This document shows positions 61,229 to 64,000 of a DNA stretch of 64,000 bases, piece by piece. This DNA comes from Bradyrhizobium viridifuturi. GTDB taxonomy: Bacteria; Pseudomonadota; Alphaproteobacteria; Rhizobiales; Xanthobacteraceae. The stretch is from contig NZ_LGTB01000029.1 in assembly GCF_001238275.1 (NCBI RefSeq), positions 1-64,000 on the forward strand, in the 5' to 3' direction. Position 1 is the first letter of the stretch; each line of letters begins with the position of its first letter. A program made the position numbers and the translations under genes. The notes below the pieces were generated by a model that was not told the origin of the DNA, did not search any database, and saw only the letters and a list, made by a program, of their open reading frames with translations.

Positions 61229-62994
61229 GCGGCGGCTCCGAGATAGGCCTTGATCACATCGGGATTGCGCTTGATCGCGGCCGGCGTGCCCTCGGCGATC
61301 TTGGTGCCGAAATCGAGCACCACGATGCGGTCGGCGAGATCCATCACGAATCCCATGTCGTGCTCGACCAGCAGCACCGACATGCCGCCGTCGCGCAACT
61401 GCCGGAGCAGCGCGGCGAGCCGCTGCTTCTCCATGTGGCGCAGCCCGGCGGCCGGCTCGTCGAGCAGCAGCAGCATCGGATCGACGCACAGCGCACGCGC
61501 GATCTCGACGATGCGCTGCTGCCCGAGCGACAGCGAGCCGGCGAGCTGGTCGATCTGTTCGGACAGGCCGACGCGCTCGATCTGCCGCGCGGCTTCCGCC
61601 AGCAGCTTCGCCTCATCAGCGCGGTCGAGCCGCAGCATGCTGGAGATCGCGCCGGAATTGCCGCGCAGATGCGCGCCGATCGCGACGTTCTCCAGCACGG
61701 TCATGTCGGGCACCAGCTTGACGTGCTGGAATGTCCTGCTGACGCCGAGCTTGACCACCTCCTGCGGCGGCGCGTTCGCGACCTCGTTGCCGAGCACGGC
61801 GATCTTGCCGCTGGTTGCGGCCAGCACGCCGGTGATCAGGTTGAAGGTCGTGCTCTTGCCGGCGCCGTTGGGGCCGATCAGCGCGACGATCTCTCGGGCG
61901 TTGACGTCGAATGAGACGTCGTTCACCGCGAGCACGCCGCCGAACTGTTTTCGCGCCTTCTCGATGTGCAGCAGCACCGGTGACGATCCCGGTGCCCGCT
62001 CACGGTGCTCCAGTTTCACCGATGTGTCCGGCGTCTTTCGGGTCGGCTTGAACGGCAGCTTCGACATCAGCCAGGGCCAGACGCCCTGCGGCGCGAGCTG
62101 GAGCAGCAGCACCAGCATGATGCCGAACACGATGGTCTCGAGCTGGCTCTGACCGCCGAAGATGTAGGGCAAATAGCTCTGCAGCACCTCTTTCAGGATC
62201 ACGACGATAGCGGCGCCGAGCACGCCGCCCCAGACGTAACCGGCGCCGCCGACCACCGCGATGAACAGATACTCGATGCCTGCCTGTGCGCCGAACGGTG
62301 TCGGGTTGGCGGCGCGCTGGAAATGTGCATAGAGCCAGCCGGAGAGGCCGGCCAGAACCGCGGCATAGATGAACACCAGGAGCTTGGCGCGCGGCGTCTG
62401 CACGCCGAAGGCTTCGGCCGCGACATGGCCGCGCCGCAACGCGCGGATCGCACGCCCGGTGCGGGAGTCCAAGAGGTTCATGGTCAATAGCGCCGCGAGC
62501 AGCACCGCGACCCAGATCGCGTAGTAGATCGTGTCCGGGCTCAGCATCTTGAACGCGCCGATCGACAGCGGCGGAATGCCCGAAATGCCGTCGTTGCGGC
62601 CGAGGAATTCCAGCTTGCTGAACAGATAGAACAGCCCGATGCCCCAGGCGATGGTGCCGAGCGGCAGGTAGTGGCCTGACAGCCGCACCGTGACGAGGCC
62701 GAGCAGCACCGCTGCAATGCCGCTGACCAGCAGCGAGGCCGGCAGCGTCAGCCATGGTGAGACGCCGTAGGCGGTGGTCAGCACCGCGGTGGTGTAGGCG
62801 CCGAAGCCGCAGAACGCGGCCTGTCCGAACGAGGTGAGGCCGCCGACGCCAGTCAGCAACACCAGCCCCATCGCGACCAGCGCGGCGAGGCCGATATTGT
62901 CGAGCAGCACGATCCAGAACGGCGGGATGCCCGGGAGCAGCGGGATCACCGCCATCACGAGCGCGAAGATGATGAGGGGAAGCCGCTGCGTCAT
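61225..62994 (-). CDS. fused LivM permease-LivG ATPase of a branched-chain-type ABC transporter
   Basis: This 589-residue protein is a fusion. Residues 1-315 are a LivM-type permease with about ten hydrophobic helices ([40 protein letters not shown]). Residues 345-589 are a LivG-type ATPase with Walker [19 protein letters not shown], signature [15 protein letters not shown], Walker [12 protein letters not shown] and the switch histidine in [13 protein letters not shown]. Such LivM-LivG fusions occur in Bradyrhizobium aromatic- and amino-acid transporters. ATG at 62994 is five bases after the permease stop, and the stop overlaps the LivF start, so all three are translated together. Confidence 0.93.
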   Translation of the reverse strand: MTQRLPLIIFALVMAVIPLLPGIPPFWIVLLDNIGLAALVAMGLVLLTGVGGLTSFGQAAFCGFGAYTTAVLTTAYGVSPWLTLPASLLVSGIAAVLLGLVTVRLSGHYLPLGTIAWGIGLFYLFSKLEFLGRNDGISGIPPLSIGAFKMLSPDTIYYAIWVAVLLAALLTMNLLDSRTGRAIRALRRGHVAAEAFGVQTPRAKLLVFIYAAVLAGLSGWLYAHFQRAANPTPFGAQAGIEYLFIAVVGGAGYVWGGVLGAAIVVILKEVLQSYLPYIFGGQSQLETIVFGIMLVLLLQLAPQGVWPWLMSKLPFKPTRKTPDTSVKLEHRERAPGSSPVLLHIEKARKQFGGVLAVNDVSFDVNAREIVALIGPNGAGKSTTFNLITGVLAATSGKIAVLGNEVANAPPQEVVKLGVSRTFQHVKLVPDMTVLENVAIGAHLRGNSGAISSMLRLDRADEAKLLAEAARQIERVGLSEQIDQLAGSLSLGQQRIVEIARALCVDPMLLLLDEPAAGLRHMEKQRLAALLRQLRDGGMSVLLVEHDMGFVMDLADRIVVLDFGTKIAEGTPAAIKRNPDVIKAYLGAAA

Positions 62995-62999
62995 CGCGC

Positions 63000-64000
63000 T
63001 CAGTCCTTCTCTTCTTCGACCTGGGGCGCCGCGAGCGAGCGCAGCACCAGGACGGGAAGGATCAGCGTGAACACGATGACTTCCTTGAAGTTGCTGGCGT
63101 AGAACGACGAGAAGGCCTCGACGATGCCGACCACGATGGCCGCGACCGCGGTCAGCGGATAGCTGACCAGGCCGCCGATGATGGCGGCGATGAAGCCCTT
63201 CAGGCCGATCAGGAAGCCGGTGTCGTAATAGAGCGTGGTGATCGGTACGATCAGGATGCCGGAGATCGCGCCGATGACGGAGGCGAGCAGGAATGCGATC
63301 TGGCCCGACAGCGTGGTGCGGATGCCGACCAGGCGGGCGCCGAGTCGATTGACCGCGGTGGCGCGCAGCGCCTTGCCGGTCTTGGTGTAGCCGAAGAACA
63401 GCCACAGGGCGACGATGAAGCCGACCGTCAGGCCGTAGACGGCAAGGCTCTGGCCGGTGAAGCGCAGCGGACCTGCGGTCACCGCGGCATTCGACAGTGC
63501 CGGGCCGCGCAGGCCTTCGGCGCCGAAGAACACGAGGCCGAGGCCTTGCAGCGCCAGATGGCAGCCGACCGAGGCGATCAGGAGCACCAGCACCGAGGTG
63601 TGCGCGATCGGCTGGAACGCGATGCGGTAGAGGAACAGCCCGATCGCCGCCACGATCAAGAGCGCGAGCGCGATGTTGACGGCGATCGGCGTGTGCGGAC
63701 TGACCAGCGCATAGACGAGGCCGAGCAACGCGGTGGGAAAGACGATGTTGAGCGCGACCGAGCGGATCACCAGCCGCGCGTGCAGCGCCTTGCGCGCGAA
63801 GAACAGGTCGAGTGCGAAGGCGACGAGCCCCATCGCGACCGCAAGCCGCGCCGTGCCGGGCACCTGGCCGGTCGCCAGCATGGCATAGCTGAGCGCGCCG
63901 TAGGTGACGAATTCGCCCTGCGGGATCAGGATCACCCGCGTCACCGCGAACACCAGCACCAGGGCCAGCCCCAGCAGTGCGTAGATCGCGCCATTGGTGA
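63000..64000 (-). CDS. LivH-type permease of branched-chain-type ABC transporter (N-terminus beyond window)
   Basis: At least 333 residues of an integral membrane permease of the LivH family are present. The coding frame stays open to the right edge, where it reads [18 protein letters not shown], the normal opening of LivH, so only about ten residues are missing. Other landmarks are [18 protein letters not shown] (the EAA-like cytoplasmic loop), [20 protein letters not shown] and [20 protein letters not shown]. It lies five bases before the fused LivM-LivG gene and makes the second half of the membrane channel. Confidence 0.92.
   Translation of the reverse strand, partial: TNGAIYALLGLALVLVFAVTRVILIPQGEFVTYGALSYAMLATGQVPGTARLAVAMGLVAFALDLFFARKALHARLVIRSVALNIVFPTALLGLVYALVSPHTPIAVNIALALLIVAAIGLFLYRIAFQPIAHTSVLVLLIASVGCHLALQGLGLVFFGAEGLRGPALSNAAVTAGPLRFTGQSLAVYGLTVGFIVALWLFFGYTKTGKALRATAVNRLGARLVGIRTTLSGQIAFLLASVIGAISGILIVPITTLYYDTGFLIGLKGFIAAIIGGLVSYPLTAVAAIVVGIVEAFSSFYASNFKEVIVFTLILPVLVLRSLAAPQVEEEKD

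Overview
The window looks like chromosomal DNA from a slow-growing rhizobium, most likely Bradyrhizobium or a close relative in the Nitrobacteraceae. This rests on high GC with strong third-position GC, several families of interspersed palindromic repeats typical of that group, an Irr-type iron control box before an MbfA-like gene, sigma-EcfG-type promoters, a MloK1-like potassium channel, and many acyl-CoA and aromatic-acid genes. Species cannot be fixed from this sequence. No rRNA, tRNA, CRISPR array, IS element or prophage gene was seen.

Layout. 0.1-4.0 kb: a tricarballylate/citrate-type locus on the minus strand (LysR regulator, MFS symporter, flavin dehydrogenase). 4.1-5.0 kb: a DUF1127 protein and a GNAT acetyltransferase. 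5.1-12 kb: enoyl-CoA hydratase, SDR, acyl-CoA dehydrogenase, zinc alcohol dehydrogenase, NTF2-like protein, amidase. 12-17.7 kb: cytochrome b561, an envelope protein, MbfA with its Irr box, a DUF6065-like protein, a secreted histidine-rich protein, an epoxide-hydrolase-like enzyme and an exported protein. 17.8-29.7 kb: a large CoA-thioester catabolic cluster (ligase and thiolase divergent from TetR, SDR, hydratase, feruloyl-CoA-synthase-like ligase, three acyl-CoA dehydrogenases, nitroreductase). 30-33 kb: WYL regulator with divergent GST, a DUF6157 protein and a hydratase. 33-35.4 kb: a cyclic-nucleotide-gated K+ channel divergent from a membrane cyclic-nucleotide-binding protein. 35.4-39.4 kb: small stress-type genes, two behind good sigma-EcfG promoters, and a Crp/Fnr regulator. 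39.4-45 kb: a possible structured element, an exported protein, an orphan TAXI binding protein and small membrane proteins. 45-49.7 kb: a second WYL regulon with two matching operators, a PNPOx-like protein, a LysR regulator, a thioesterase and GSTs. 49.8-64 kb: pobA, a TRAP transporter, then hydratase, feruloyl-CoA synthase, SDR, 4HBT thioesterase and a branched-chain-type ABC transporter that runs off the right edge.

How the genes fit together. The two CoA clusters share a three-gene core (SDR, crotonase, feruloyl-CoA-synthase-type ligase). With the acyl-CoA dehydrogenases, thiolase, 4HBT thioesterase, PobA and two uptake systems they outline a route from hydroxycinnamates or their dihydro forms through an aroyl-CoA to 4-hydroxybenzoate and protocatechuate. 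The gene content is read from sequence; the substrate is inference.

Data quality. Thirteen genes are interrupted by a frameshift. In twelve genes each break (thirteen in all, because the epoxide hydrolase has two) is repaired by adding one G to make GG on the coding strand; the remaining gene, a GST, needs a two-base repair in a GC-dinucleotide tract. This uniform signature suggests consensus sequencing errors more than gene decay, so these genes are typed as pseudogenes here but may be intact in the organism.
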